This document shows, piece after piece, positions 51,761 to 61,751 of a stretch of 64,000 nt of DNA. Under the pieces are notes generated by a model. It made no database searches, was not told the DNA's origin, and saw only the letters and a program-made list of their open reading frames with translations. The stretch is from Oxalobacter aliiformigenes (GTDB lineage: Bacteria; Pseudomonadota; Gammaproteobacteria; Burkholderiales; Burkholderiaceae_D), in assembly GCF_027116575.1 (NCBI RefSeq), contig NZ_CP098252.1, positions 1,674,001-1,738,000 of the forward strand, written 5' to 3'. Each line of letters opens with the position of its first letter. The first letter of the stretch is position 1. The position numbers were made by a program, and so were the translations under genes.

Positions 51761-52255
51761 TCAGGCTTCTTCTTTTTTATAACCCGGTATCAGCGAAAGG
51801 ATTTTTTTGACCGGCAGGGTTTTCATCAATTCGAAAACATTCAGTTCCATGGCATCCAGCGTGTTTTTCAGCAATAACCCCAACTCGGTATCCCCTTCCA
51901 TAACAAGACGCCGGCTGAAAAAAAGGGTATCCGGATCTTCTTCACGCTTCGAGAGCAAATAAAAATCATAGACACTGGCGGAAATCGTCAAATCCGGTTC
52001 GACGTTTCCCCATCCGGCAACAAATCCGCCCTTTGTCCAGACAAAATTGAAATCAAGATGTGCATCCGTCATGGTCAGACGCAACTGTTTACCTGCGATA
52101 GCTTCCCCGACGTCTGCCGGCAAACGGGGTTTCAGAACGGCATTCAGTGCCGAAACGAAAAGCAGCGAGCCGGGCCATGACGGCAAAAAAGTCATCAACT
52201 TCCCGACCGGTTCGGGAATGCTGTAACGGTTTGTTTCGTTTTTCTGTTCGTTCAT
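51761..52255 (-). CDS. ubiT: Ubiquinone accessory factor UbiT (SCP2-like)
   Basis: A 164-residue protein with an SCP2-like lipid-binding fold (QLRLTMTDAHLDFNFVW, PDLTISASVYDFYLLSK). E. coli UbiT is required for oxygen-independent ubiquinone synthesis and binds the prenylated intermediates. Its start lies six bases after the ubiV stop, completing a ubiU-ubiV-ubiT operon. Confidence 0.9.
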   Translation of the reverse strand: MNEQKNETNRYSIPEPVGKLMTFLPSWPGSLLFVSALNAVLKPRLPADVGEAIAGKQLRLTMTDAHLDFNFVWTKGGFVAGWGNVEPDLTISASVYDFYLLSKREEDPDTLFFSRRLVMEGDTELGLLLKNTLDAMELNVFELMKTLPVKKILSLIPGYKKEEA

Positions 52256-52261
52256 TGATAT

Positions 52262-53155
52262 TCAGTACCATTCCATGCCGGGTTTGCCATGCCAATAACC
52301 GTTACATGACTGTTCCGGCATGAAATTTCCCATCCTTTGCAATCCTTCTGTTGCTGGCAATCCCGTACCCATCACCTCATGGAAAAGCCGGACGATTTCG
52401 CCGGTATGTTCCGACTGTGGCGAAATTCTCAACACATCGACTTTCATCTTCTGCAACAGCGGTATTTCGAGAATGAGATTATAGACTTTTGCAGATTGGG
52501 TCTGTATCCCGTTGAAAACCAGGAAAGACTGCTCTTCACGTGTGTGCACCTTCAGTCCGTCGGGATAATCCAGACATTTGAATCCGCATGAATCTTTTTG
52601 CAGATTATGATAACGTGCCGTAAAACACCGGGCGGAAAACGCCAGCGGCAACCGTCCGTAAACGAATACTTCGGTCTGCATGTTCTCCGGCAACGATTCC
52701 ATCATTTTCCCCAGACTTCCGCAACTCATTTCCAGTGGCATAACCCACCTGAAAGCGCCCAGAGATGCCATGAACCGCAAGGCATCCGGATTGTATAAAT
52801 TCAGGTGAGGACCGGCTACAAACGGACTTTTGCCTTCCATCTGACCGACAGCCCCCATATCGTTGGCTTCGACAAGGTGAAGACCGTTTCCGGCTATCCG
52901 ATGCATGGCCTGCAAATGAGCTCCCGACTCGAGAAGAACCTGTGTCGACAAGACAACTTCTTTTCCCGTGCTGGCGAGATCGGAAGCTATCGACAACCAG
53001 TCATCTTCACGCAATTCATGCCGGCGCGCGCAAACCGTTTCTCCCAGATAGACGATATCTACCGGCATATCGGCTACTTCCCGATAAAACGTGACAAGTT
53101 TGTCTTTAGGCCAGTAATACTGAACAGGACCCAGAGCCAGTCTCAAAGTGTTCAT
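52262..53155 (-). CDS. ubiV: Oxygen-independent ubiquinone hydroxylase subunit UbiV
   Basis: A 297-residue U32-family protein that with UbiU hydroxylates the ubiquinone ring without oxygen. The four cysteines that hold its [4Fe-4S] cluster in E. coli are matched by the Cys of GETVCARRHE, ARCFTARYHN, and the pair in DSCGFKCLDYP. It lies 14 bases after ubiU and six before ubiT. Confidence 0.93.
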   Translation of the reverse strand: MNTLRLALGPVQYYWPKDKLVTFYREVADMPVDIVYLGETVCARRHELREDDWLSIASDLASTGKEVVLSTQVLLESGAHLQAMHRIAGNGLHLVEANDMGAVGQMEGKSPFVAGPHLNLYNPDALRFMASLGAFRWVMPLEMSCGSLGKMMESLPENMQTEVFVYGRLPLAFSARCFTARYHNLQKDSCGFKCLDYPDGLKVHTREEQSFLVFNGIQTQSAKVYNLILEIPLLQKMKVDVLRISPQSEHTGEIVRLFHEVMGTGLPATEGLQRMGNFMPEQSCNGYWHGKPGMEWY

Positions 53156-53169
53156 CCTTTCATGCCGTG

Positions 53170-54165
53170 TTATTTCCAGGAGCGATAATAGGCACCCAGC
53201 GTTTGTTGCTGGCCTTCGGACAATCGTCCCAGCGCTTCAATCCATTCCGGCCTGACCCGGTAGGACGCCGTGTCGCCAAGACAACTGTCCAGCGCCTCAC
53301 GCCAGACACGGGTTGTCGCTGCCGTATAGGCAGGGCTTCGCTGACGCCCCTCGATCTTGATCGCGGCAACCCCCATTTCTTTCAGCCGCGGCAGCAATTC
53401 CAGCGTATTCAGACTGGCCGGTTCCTCAATCGCGTAATAATTTTCTCCCCCGATTTCATAACGCCCTTTGCATATCGTCGGATAACTGGCCTTTTCATTG
53501 TCCGTATACCGATCGATCAGAACACCGTTCAGTCTCGACTCCAGTCCTTCAGATGTCGGCACCCAACGAACCGCCTTGGCAGGCGAACAGACACCGCTAT
53601 TGTTCGGTGCCTCACCCGTCACATAGGAAGACAGGGCACATCGTCCCTCCACCATGACACACAGACTGCCGAATCCGAACACCTCGATTTCGACATCTGT
53701 ATTTTTGACCACCAATTCAACCTGTTCAATCGAAAGAACACGCGGCAACACGACTCTGGCAATACGAAAGTGACGTGCATAGAAATTGATCGCATCGTAA
53801 TTGGTTGCCGACCCCTGTACCGACAGATGCAAGCGCAAATCGGGATGGTGATCGCACGCATATCGCATCAGCCCCGGATCAGCCACAATCATGGCATCCA
53901 CACCATAACGGGCCGCCCGGTCCACGGCACCTTTCCAGATATCCCATGAACCGGGAACCGGATAAGTATTCAAGGCCAGCAAGACTTTTCTTCCCTGCCT
54001 GTGGGCATAGGAAATACCTTCCTGCAAATTCTTTTCATCAAAGTTCAGTCCGACGAAATTGCGGGCATTCGTTGCATCCCTGAAACCGAGATAAACACAA
54101 TCGGCACCATGATCGACCGCCTGTTTCAGCGCGGGAAGGCTTCCTGCCGGACATACCAGTTCCAT
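53170..54165 (-). CDS. ubiU: Oxygen-independent ubiquinone hydroxylase subunit UbiU
   Basis: A 331-residue U32-family protein, the length of E. coli UbiU, starting MELVCPAGSLPALKQAVDHG. Cluster cysteines are in FGFGSLCVMVEGRC, SGVCSPAKA and the TICKGRYEIG segment. A longer upstream frame has no family resemblance. The operon ubiUVT should let the cell make ubiquinone anaerobically. Confidence 0.94.
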   Translation of the reverse strand: MELVCPAGSLPALKQAVDHGADCVYLGFRDATNARNFVGLNFDEKNLQEGISYAHRQGRKVLLALNTYPVPGSWDIWKGAVDRAARYGVDAMIVADPGLMRYACDHHPDLRLHLSVQGSATNYDAINFYARHFRIARVVLPRVLSIEQVELVVKNTDVEIEVFGFGSLCVMVEGRCALSSYVTGEAPNNSGVCSPAKAVRWVPTSEGLESRLNGVLIDRYTDNEKASYPTICKGRYEIGGENYYAIEEPASLNTLELLPRLKEMGVAAIKIEGRQRSPAYTAATTRVWREALDSCLGDTASYRVRPEWIEALGRLSEGQQQTLGAYYRSWK

Positions 54166-54365
54166 TTGTGGATTTCGAGCCAAATCGTTCAAAAAAATAG
54201 GAAGAGTTTTCAAAATTATCAACAAGAATTTTCGTCAGCCAGTTTAATGTTTTAAACTGCTTTGGCGAAAACCGGCAATCATATTAACAGAATGCATGAC
54301 AACCGTTCCATATCCGGATAAAAGACGCCTTACAAATTGAAATGTTTCCGGGCGACATAACTCGC

Positions 54366-54371
54366 TATAAT
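54366..54371 (+). promoter_or_regulatory. -10 element of the yhiI-rbbA-yhhJ operon
   Basis: A perfect TATAAT lies about 60 bases upstream of the first gene of the exporter operon. The -35 region is a poor match. Confidence 0.4.
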
Positions 54372-54431
54372 CTGTTACATTGTGAAGTAGAGCCTGTTTT
54401 CATTCTGCCGTCCCTTGCAAGGAGCTAGATA

Positions 54432-55409
54432 ATGTCGGCCATTTTACGTAACAAAAAACTGATCATCATTCTGGTACTCGTCATCATTGCCGCCGCAATT
54501 GCATGGTATTTTCTGAAACCGGCCGGTACCCCCGCCGGCCTTGCTTACGGCAATGGCCGGCTGGAAGCGACGGAAACAGCCGTTTCCACCAAGGTACAGG
54601 GCAAACTGATCGAAGTGTACTTCCGCGAGGGAGCCGACCTGAAAGCCGGTGAGGTCGCCGCCCAGCTTGATGACGCCCAGCTCAAAGCCGACATCCGCGC
54701 AGCAGAAGCGGCAGTCGAACAGGCCAAAGAAACGGCAAAAGCCGCCCGTGAAGACGTCAAGAGTGCGCAAAGCCAGCAGCAACTGGCCGGTGTTACCCTG
54801 AAGCGGACCCAGGAACTGATCAAGAAAGGGTTCATATCGGCAGCCCAGCTGGACAAGGACGTCAGCTCGATGAGAACAGCCAATGCCAGCCTGGCGAGTG
54901 CCCGCAACCGTGTCTCACAGGCAGATGCCAGCATTGCAGAAGCGGTGGCACGGGTTGCTTCCCTTCAGAGCAATCTGGACGATTTGACATTGAGATCCCC
55001 GGTAGACGGACGTATCCTTTATCGCCTGGCCGAACCGGGAGAAGTGCTTTCACCCGGTGGCAGGGTCTTTTCGATTCTGGATCTGAACGACGTCTATATG
55101 TATATCTACCTTTCCAATAACGAAGCCGGCAGCGTCGAACTGGGAAGCGAAGCGCGGATCGTTCTGGATGCCCTGCCTGACCAGCCGATCCCCTGTACGG
55201 TAACATATGTGTCTCCACGCAACCAGTTCACTCCGAAAGAAGTCGAAACACGTGATGAACGTGAAAAATTCATGTTCCGTGTCAAACTGAAAGTCGACAA
55301 GGACTGGCTCTCGCGAAATGCCAATATCGCAAAACCCGGCATGCCCGGTATCGGCTGGGTCAAAACGAATCCGGATGCCGTCTGGCCCGCCAACCTGCAG
55401 GTAAAGTGA
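54432..55409 (+). CDS. HlyD-family periplasmic adaptor, YhiI type
   Basis: A 325-residue membrane-fusion protein with an N-terminal membrane helix ([18 protein letters not shown]), a lipoyl half ([20 protein letters not shown]), a long helical hairpin (about 85-180, alanine-rich) and the second lipoyl half and barrel ([20 protein letters not shown]). It resembles E. coli YhiI. It starts the exporter operon, one base before rbbA. The cargo is unknown. Confidence 0.9.
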   Translation: MSAILRNKKLIIILVLVIIAAAIAWYFLKPAGTPAGLAYGNGRLEATETAVSTKVQGKLIEVYFREGADLKAGEVAAQLDDAQLKADIRAAEAAVEQAKETAKAAREDVKSAQSQQQLAGVTLKRTQELIKKGFISAAQLDKDVSSMRTANASLASARNRVSQADASIAEAVARVASLQSNLDDLTLRSPVDGRILYRLAEPGEVLSPGGRVFSILDLNDVYMYIYLSNNEAGSVELGSEARIVLDALPDQPIPCTVTYVSPRNQFTPKEVETRDEREKFMFRVKLKVDKDWLSRNANIAKPGMPGIGWVKTNPDAVWPANLQVK

Positions 55410-55410
55410 C

Positions 55411-58134
55411 ATGAGTACGCTCATCGCAGCGAAACTCGAGGGAGTCTCTCTCCACTACAAAGACGTTACGGCACTTGATGACGTATCGCTGGAGATTCCG
55501 GGCGGTTGCATGGTGGGCCTGATCGGTCCGGACGGTGTCGGCAAATCGTCCCTGCTGGCCCTGATCTCATGTGCCCGGAAAATCCAGCAAGGCCACATTG
55601 AAGTTCTTGGCGAAGATATCAGCGATACCAGAATCCGGAACGCCTTGTTGCCCCGTGTTGCCTACATGCCGCAGGGGCTGGGCAAAAACCTGTACCCCAC
55701 CCTTTCCGTTGCTGAAAACATCGACTTTTTCGCCCGGCTTTTCGGGCAGGATCATGAAGAACGTCAAAGGCGTATTGACGAACTGACCCGGGCTACAGGC
55801 CTCTTTCCATTCAAGGATCGTCCTGCCGGCAAACTGTCCGGCGGAATGAAACAGAAACTCGGCTTGTGCTGTTCACTCGTGCACGATCCCGATCTGCTGA
55901 TTCTGGACGAACCGACAACCGGTGTCGATCCACTCTCCCGCCGCCAGTTCTGGGAACTGATCGATTCCATCCGGAAGCGCCGGCCGCAAATGAGCGTACT
56001 GGTTGCAACGGCCTATATGGAAGAAGCGGAACAGTTCGACTGGCTGGCCGCCATGTACGGCGGCAAGGTCATTGCAACCGGTACGGCACAGGAAATGATG
56101 CAACAGGCCGGCAAGTCCTCTCTGGAACAGGCTTTCATCCAGTTTCTTCCCGAAGAACGGCGCCAGAACTATGAAGAACTGGTCATTCCTCCCCTGAAAG
56201 AGAACAAGGATCAGGTCTGGGCCATCGAAGCTGACGGACTAACCCAGAAATTCGGTGATTTCGTTGCTGTCGACCACGTCAGTTTCAAAATCTCCCAAGG
56301 CGAAATTTTCGGCTTTCTCGGTTCCAACGGTTGCGGCAAAACCACTACCATGAAAATGCTGACCGGGCTGCTTCCCCCGACTTCAGGAACCGCCGAAACA
56401 TTCGGCAAGCCGGTCGATGCGAAAAATACGGAAAGTCGCAAGGATGTGGGTTACATGTCCCAGTCCTTTTCGCTATACGGCGAATTGACGGTCATGCAGA
56501 ATCTGGATTTGCATGCCCGGCTTTTCCACTTGCCGGCAGACCAGATCAAGCCCCGTATACAAAGTCTGGTCGACCGTTTCGGCCTGCAACCGTATCTCAA
56601 CTCGGCAGCGGCTGAACTGCCCCTTGGTATCCGGCAGCGCCTGTCACTTGCCGTTGCCGTTGTCCATAATCCGAAACTGCTGATTCTGGACGAACCGACA
56701 TCCGGCGTCGATCCGGTCGCCCGGGACGATTTCTGGCGCCTTCTCGTCGAGATGTCGCGTGAACAGAATGTCACTATTTTCATTTCCACCCACTTCATGA
56801 ACGAGGCGGAACGCTGCGACCGTATTTCGTTAATGGATGCTGGAAAGGTGCTCGCCAGCGGAACACCTGACGAACTGAAAAAAAGCAGACAGGCCAATAC
56901 TCTTGAAGAAGCTTTTATCGACTATCTGGTAGAAGCGACCGGCAATGAAAAAACGTCGTTTGACGAAAATATCGAAATCGAACCGGAAAAACCGCACGAA
57001 GAATCATCGTTTTTCAGTCTCCGACGGCTTTTTGCCTATGCAGCGCGGGAAACACTGGAATTGAGACGGGATCCCATCCGGCTCGGCTTCGCGCTTTTAG
57101 GCAGTCTTTTGCTGTTTTTCGTACTAGGTGGCGGGATATCCATGGACGTCGAAGACCTGAAATTTGCTGTCCTCGATTATGATCAGTCCCCCCAGTCCCG
57201 CGATTACATTCACAATATTGCCGGATCACGATATTTTCTTGAGCAGGCGCCACTGAAAAACAGCGCGGATCTGGAAAAACGCATGGAAAGCGGAAAAATC
57301 AGCGTCGCGATCGAAATTCCACCCAATTTCGGGCGGGACCTCGAACAGGGCAGAAACCCCGAAATCGCGGCGTGGATTGACGGTGCCATGCCCTACCGGG
57401 GAGAAACCATTCTCGGATATATCCGCGGTTTGCATGCAAAATATCTGGAACAGCTGAACAGGGAAACAAACGGAACGGAACAACAGGCTGTCGCCAGCCT
57501 TGAAAAGCGCTATCGCTACAATCAGGACTTCAAAAGTATCTATGCCATGGTACCCGCCATCATTCCCCTGCTGCTGATGCTCATACCGGCCGTTCTCATG
57601 GCGCTGGGAATCGTGCGCGAAAAAGAACTGGGATCCATCACCAACCTTTACGTAACGCCGGTAACCAAACTGGAATTTCTGGTCGGGAAACAGTTGCCCT
57701 ATATCGTATTGTCCATGATCAGTTATTTTTTGATGGTCGGCAGTGCTTCCTGGTTTTTCAAGGTACCGATCAAAGGCAGTTTTCTGGCCTTAACATTGGG
57801 CGCATTGCTGTATGTCACGGCGACAACCGGTCTCGGACTCGTCATTTCATCTTTCACCAATACCCAAATCTCGGCTCTGTTCGGTACAGCCATTCTGACC
57901 ATGCTGCCGACCACCCAGTTTTCCGGACTGAAAGATCCGATCGGATCGCTGGAAGGAGCCGCTTACTGGATCGGAAAATTTTTCCCGGCATCCCATTTCA
58001 TCATTCTGAGCCGGGGAGTGTTTACCAAAGCCTTGCAATTTGCCAACCTGATCGGACCGCTTTTCGCTTTGGCAGCCTTCATCCCGGCACTGACGTTCAT
58101 CGCCTGGCTGTTTTTGCCCAAACAGGAGAAATAA
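55411..58134 (+). CDS. rbbA: ABC exporter ATPase-permease, RbbA/YhiH type
   Basis: A 907-residue protein with two ABC ATPase domains followed by an ABC-2 permease domain. Walker A sites are GPDGVGKSS near residue 40 and GSNGCGKTT near 305. The first signature is LSGGMKQK, the second LPLGIRQR. The last 360 residues hold about six helices ([18 protein letters not shown] near 560). The order is that of E. coli RbbA, which was described as a ribosome-associated ATPase. It should work with the adjacent adaptor and permease as an exporter. Confidence 0.88.
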   Translation: MSTLIAAKLEGVSLHYKDVTALDDVSLEIPGGCMVGLIGPDGVGKSSLLALISCARKIQQGHIEVLGEDISDTRIRNALLPRVAYMPQGLGKNLYPTLSVAENIDFFARLFGQDHEERQRRIDELTRATGLFPFKDRPAGKLSGGMKQKLGLCCSLVHDPDLLILDEPTTGVDPLSRRQFWELIDSIRKRRPQMSVLVATAYMEEAEQFDWLAAMYGGKVIATGTAQEMMQQAGKSSLEQAFIQFLPEERRQNYEELVIPPLKENKDQVWAIEADGLTQKFGDFVAVDHVSFKISQGEIFGFLGSNGCGKTTTMKMLTGLLPPTSGTAETFGKPVDAKNTESRKDVGYMSQSFSLYGELTVMQNLDLHARLFHLPADQIKPRIQSLVDRFGLQPYLNSAAAELPLGIRQRLSLAVAVVHNPKLLILDEPTSGVDPVARDDFWRLLVEMSREQNVTIFISTHFMNEAERCDRISLMDAGKVLASGTPDELKKSRQANTLEEAFIDYLVEATGNEKTSFDENIEIEPEKPHEESSFFSLRRLFAYAARETLELRRDPIRLGFALLGSLLLFFVLGGGISMDVEDLKFAVLDYDQSPQSRDYIHNIAGSRYFLEQAPLKNSADLEKRMESGKISVAIEIPPNFGRDLEQGRNPEIAAWIDGAMPYRGETILGYIRGLHAKYLEQLNRETNGTEQQAVASLEKRYRYNQDFKSIYAMVPAIIPLLLMLIPAVLMALGIVREKELGSITNLYVTPVTKLEFLVGKQLPYIVLSMISYFLMVGSASWFFKVPIKGSFLALTLGALLYVTATTGLGLVISSFTNTQISALFGTAILTMLPTTQFSGLKDPIGSLEGAAYWIGKFFPASHFIILSRGVFTKALQFANLIGPLFALAAFIPALTFIAWLFLPKQEK

Positions 58135-59268
58135 ATGTCCACGTTCAGAATCCATCTCAGCAACATCTACCGTCTGGGTGTCAAGGAACTGAATAGTCTC
58201 TGGGCCGATAAAGTCTTGCTGTTTCTGATTATCTGGGCTTTTACCGCCGGTATTTACAGTGCATCCAAGGGTGTTTCACAGGAAATCCATAATGCGCCGG
58301 TCGCCATCGTTGACCTGGACCACTCCCAGATATCCCAAAGACTGGCCAATGCCCTGACGAAACCTTATTTCAAAAAACCTGATCTTATTGAACTGAACCA
58401 GGCCAATGAAGCTCTCGACAAGGGAGATTATTCTTTTTCCATCATCATCCCGCCCAGTTTCCAGAGAGATCTGCAAGCTGGCCGAAAACCGAATGTCCAG
58501 CTGAATATCGACGCCACGGTCATGAGCCAGGCCTTCATCGGTTCCAGTTACATAGAAACCATCTTCAACAATGAAGTCAACGAATACTTCAACCGGTCGG
58601 CCCAAACGTCTACACAGCCGATCCAGCTGGTCACCCATGTCCGGTTCAATCCGAACATGACTGGTTTCTGGTTCGGCGGCGTCATGGAAGTCATCAACAA
58701 CATCAACATGCTGACGATCATTCTGGTCGGGGCCGCGTATATCCGCGAACGGGAACACGGCACACTCGAACACCTGCTCGCCATGCCACTGGGCCCCACA
58801 GAAATCATGATATCGAAAATCTGGGCGAACGGACTGGCCGTTCTGATCGCAGCGTCCTTCGCCCTGATATTCATTATCAAGATCGTTCTTCAAGTGCCGA
58901 TCGCCGGCTCGATCGCTCTCTTTATCGCTGCTGCGGCCGTTTACCTGTTTTCGGCAGCTTCCATCGGTATCTTTCTGGGAACACTTGCCCGTTCCATGCC
59001 GCAACTGGGCCTTTTGATCTTTTTGACCATCATACCGCTGCAAATGCTGTCCGGCGGCTCGACTCCCCAGGAAAGTATGCCGATCTGGGTCCAGAACGTC
59101 ATGAAACTGGCTCCGACCACCTATTTCGTCCGGCTCGCCCAATCCATTCTTTACCGGGGTGCCGGATTCAGTATCGTCTGGCCGGAATTTCTGGCTATCG
59201 CTATTATCGGAATGGTTTTCTTCTTCATCGCCCTCGGCCGATTCAGGAAATCGATTGTCCAGGGCTAG
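58135..59268 (+). CDS. ABC-2 type permease, YhhJ type
   Basis: A 377-residue membrane protein with an N-terminal helix, a large extracytoplasmic region (HSQISQRLANALTKPYFKKP, about 65-170) and five or six C-terminal helices. It resembles YhhJ of E. coli, the partner of RbbA. Its ATG follows the rbbA stop directly (TAAATG), indicating coupling. Confidence 0.9.
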   Translation: MSTFRIHLSNIYRLGVKELNSLWADKVLLFLIIWAFTAGIYSASKGVSQEIHNAPVAIVDLDHSQISQRLANALTKPYFKKPDLIELNQANEALDKGDYSFSIIIPPSFQRDLQAGRKPNVQLNIDATVMSQAFIGSSYIETIFNNEVNEYFNRSAQTSTQPIQLVTHVRFNPNMTGFWFGGVMEVINNINMLTIILVGAAYIREREHGTLEHLLAMPLGPTEIMISKIWANGLAVLIAASFALIFIIKIVLQVPIAGSIALFIAAAAVYLFSAASIGIFLGTLARSMPQLGLLIFLTIIPLQMLSGGSTPQESMPIWVQNVMKLAPTTYFVRLAQSILYRGAGFSIVWPEFLAIAIIGMVFFFIALGRFRKSIVQG

Positions 59269-59281
59269 CCGGCTGCCGTTT

Positions 59282-59314
59282 CCTGTCTGCCAGAATCCGA
59301 TTCAGGCAGACAGG
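59282..59314. terminator. Hairpin between converging genes
   Basis: CCTGTCTGCC and GGCAGACAGG form a 10-bp stem whose 13-base loop can pair further (GAAT with ATTC). It lies between the converging yhhJ-like and MBL genes. There is no T run on either strand, so it may end transcription weakly or protect 3' ends. Confidence 0.5.
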
Positions 59315-59322
59315 TATCTGAT

Positions 59323-60414
59323 TCATTCTGCATATTCCAGAGGAACCCAGCTGTATTTGCCGTTTTCTTCCGCAACAACGTATCCAAGTCCCGGAAAAGG
59401 CAAATGCATACCGGCGACCCGTTCCCTTTTCGCGGAGACTTCCTTTAGAAGATTCTGCCGTGTTCTGACTGCCTGGGACGTTTCGGAATCATATTCAATA
59501 GCCACCTCGGGATGGCTGAACTGGATGACATGGCTGTGAACGATATCGCCCCAGACCAGTAACGACTGTCCATCCGATGTCACTTCAAAAGCGGTATGAC
59601 CGGGAGTATGGCCATAAGCAGCCACTGCCCTGATACCGGGCACGACCTCCTCTCCCGCTTCAACCGGCTTCCATTTTTCCGCGCTCAAATAGGGAACGGC
59701 CGACTCACGGGCCATTCTGAAGAAAACCTGACGCTCAACCGGGGCAGCGGCAGCCTGCTGTTCGGACAACCAGTATTCATTTTCGATTCTGTTGGCATAA
59801 ACCGTGGCATTCGGAAAAACCTGAATGCCTTCCTTGTCACTCAATCCCCCGGTATGATCGCCATGCAGATGCGTCATGATAACCGTATCGACCTGTTCCG
59901 GCTGATATCCGGCAGCTCTCAGATTTTCGACAATGCGCCCCTGCCGGTCTTCACTGAAAAATTTGCCTGCACCGGCATCAATCAGAACAAGATGATCACC
60001 CGTATGTATCAGATAGGCATTGATCGCCGTCTGTATTCCTGTCGTTCTCCCGTAATGATGCGACAATGCACTGTCAATGGCCTGTCGGTCCATGTTTTTC
60101 AGCAACTCGGGATGAAAATCCAGCGTTCCGTCGAAAAGCGCTGTTACCTCGAACTGCCCCACCATCGTTCTGTAATAACCGGGAACCTGTGCTCCGGCCA
60201 TGGCCGGAATCTGCGGCACGGCGGTTTCTTCCGCTGTTGCCGTTTCCATCACCACCGGGGATGTCTGTGCCTCAGAAGCCGGACTTGCAACCGCTTCCGC
60301 CACTGTCTGCGTTTGAACCCTGTCTTTCGCCACAGCAAAAGAACCCAGACCAAAAGAAGCGATGATCAGACTTAACGTTATCCTGCGACAAAATGGCATC
60401 CAGTTATCCTGCAT
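59323..60414 (-). CDS. Exported MBL-fold metallo-hydrolase
   Basis: A 363-residue protein with a signal peptide (about 1-29, ending SFAVA), a 45-residue low-complexity Ala/Thr/Val linker, and a metallo-beta-lactamase fold. Metal ligands are in THLHGDHTGG, GHTPGHTAFE and LLVWGDIVHSH. The start follows GAGGGAG at good spacing. It is closest to AHL-lactonase-like and other MBL hydrolases, but the substrate cannot be read. It should act in the periplasm. Confidence 0.88.
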   Translation of the reverse strand: MQDNWMPFCRRITLSLIIASFGLGSFAVAKDRVQTQTVAEAVASPASEAQTSPVVMETATAEETAVPQIPAMAGAQVPGYYRTMVGQFEVTALFDGTLDFHPELLKNMDRQAIDSALSHHYGRTTGIQTAINAYLIHTGDHLVLIDAGAGKFFSEDRQGRIVENLRAAGYQPEQVDTVIMTHLHGDHTGGLSDKEGIQVFPNATVYANRIENEYWLSEQQAAAAPVERQVFFRMARESAVPYLSAEKWKPVEAGEEVVPGIRAVAAYGHTPGHTAFEVTSDGQSLLVWGDIVHSHVIQFSHPEVAIEYDSETSQAVRTRQNLLKEVSAKRERVAGMHLPFPGLGYVVAEENGKYSWVPLEYAE

Positions 60415-60586
60415 ATTGAATCTCCCTCAAAAATCGAAACGGTCCAATCCGTTTGACTGCCACCTATTATCAGATAAATTTCCCTTTATTTGCGAAAACC
60501 GAAAAAGTATTTTCACAAAAAGCATAATCTGGCGTGGTCATGACGATAAACGGAATTTTCCACATATGCGGAAAGAAAGGCACATT

Positions 60587-61150
60587 ATGTTCAGACTAGC
60601 TATCATCATCGGAAGTACCCGCCCGGGCCGCAATGGCGAAGCTGTCGCGAAATGGATTTATGAAATCGCAAGACAACGCAAGGATACTGAAGTGGAACTG
60701 GTCGATATCCGGGATTACAATCTGCCGTTACTGGACGAACCCCAGCCCGCTTCCACAGGACAATATACACAGGCACATACCCGAAAGTGGTCCGAGAAAA
60801 TCATTTCTTTCGACGGTTTCGTCTTTGTTACGCCGGAATACAATCATGCGCCTCCGGCCGCACTGAAAAACGCCATTGACTATCTGTTTCACGAATGGAA
60901 CAATAAATCCGCCGGGTTTGTCGGCTACGGAACGATGGGAGCGGTCAGAGCTGTGGAAGAACTCCGTATTCTGATGGGTGCCCTGATGATTGCAGACGTT
61001 CGTGCACAAGTCATGCTTTCTCTTTTCGAGGACTTCGAAAAACTGACTGTTTTCAGACCGAACCCTCGCCATGAAAAAACTGTCAATACTATGCTGGAAC
61101 AGGTTATCTCATGGGGTCTGGCATTGAGACCACTCCGGAAAGATGACTGA
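60587..61150 (+). CDS. NADPH-dependent FMN reductase family protein
   Basis: A 187-residue flavodoxin-like protein with the FMN phosphate loop GSTRPGRNGEAVAKWI and the family phrase FVTPEYNHAPPAALKNAIDY. Relatives reduce FMN, quinones or azo dyes. The start follows AAAGG; the frame is open farther upstream but resembles nothing. The DUF1540 gene follows after 38 bases. Confidence 0.9.
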   Translation: MFRLAIIIGSTRPGRNGEAVAKWIYEIARQRKDTEVELVDIRDYNLPLLDEPQPASTGQYTQAHTRKWSEKIISFDGFVFVTPEYNHAPPAALKNAIDYLFHEWNNKSAGFVGYGTMGAVRAVEELRILMGALMIADVRAQVMLSLFEDFEKLTVFRPNPRHEKTVNTMLEQVISWGLALRPLRKDD

Positions 61151-61188
61151 CCAACGATCAACATTCAACCAATATTCGGGAGATCATC

Positions 61189-61497
61189 ATGAAACATATT
61201 CAAATCATCATGCCGGAGGTCAAAGAATGTTCGGCACAATCCTGCGGTTTCAACAAAAACTCCGGATGCCATGCACGTGCCATCACTATCGGGGATAACG
61301 AAGTTCCGGGTTGCGATACTTTTTTCGCCGTCCCAGATCCATCCAGTCATGCCAAATCCACAGGACGCACTTCCGGCGTCGGAGCCTGCAAGGTTGCCGA
61401 CTGCAAATTCAACGATGACTATGAATGCATGGCAGATGAAGTAGTCGTCGCCTACAACAACAGCAAAGCCAACTGTCAGACATACGCCCATCGCTGA
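61189..61497 (+). CDS. Protein with two DUF1540 domains
   Basis: A 102-residue cysteine-rich protein with two copies of the DUF1540 pattern: VKECSAQSCGFNKNSGCHAR ending GCDTF, and GACKVADCKFNDDYECMADE ending NCQTY. Each copy has four cysteines in the same spacing, which suggests metal binding. The start follows GGGAG. It follows the FMN reductase and may be cotranscribed with it. Function unknown. Confidence 0.82.
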   Translation: MKHIQIIMPEVKECSAQSCGFNKNSGCHARAITIGDNEVPGCDTFFAVPDPSSHAKSTGRTSGVGACKVADCKFNDDYECMADEVVVAYNNSKANCQTYAHR

Positions 61498-61516
61498 TTG
61501 AATCCGTACTGTTTCC

Positions 61517-61541
61517 AAGCCGTGCAATGCACGGCTTTTTA
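61517..61541 (+). terminator. Rho-independent terminator after the DUF1540 gene
   Basis: AAGCCGTGC and GCACGGCTT pair around three bases, followed by TTT. Confidence 0.8.
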
Positions 61542-61751
61542 ACGGTCATCATCATGATTTTGCACAAAAAGCCCGATTTGAACGGCAGAAGGTACCGGGA
61601 ATACTTTTCCGGATCTTATTCGTTGTCCGGGCTTGTTTCCGAATAAGGATCGAGAATATGACAAACGACGAAATTACCGGATCCACTCACAATCTGTTAC
61701 CATAACCCATTCCCTGTTCAAAAACAGACTTGTCCCGGTTTACAGAAAAAC

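Noticed and set aside
54208-54221. FNR-like site upstream of ubiU (TTGAT-N4-TTGAA on the minus strand)
   Set aside because: The second half matches the FNR consensus at only three of five positions, so it cannot support anaerobic control by itself.
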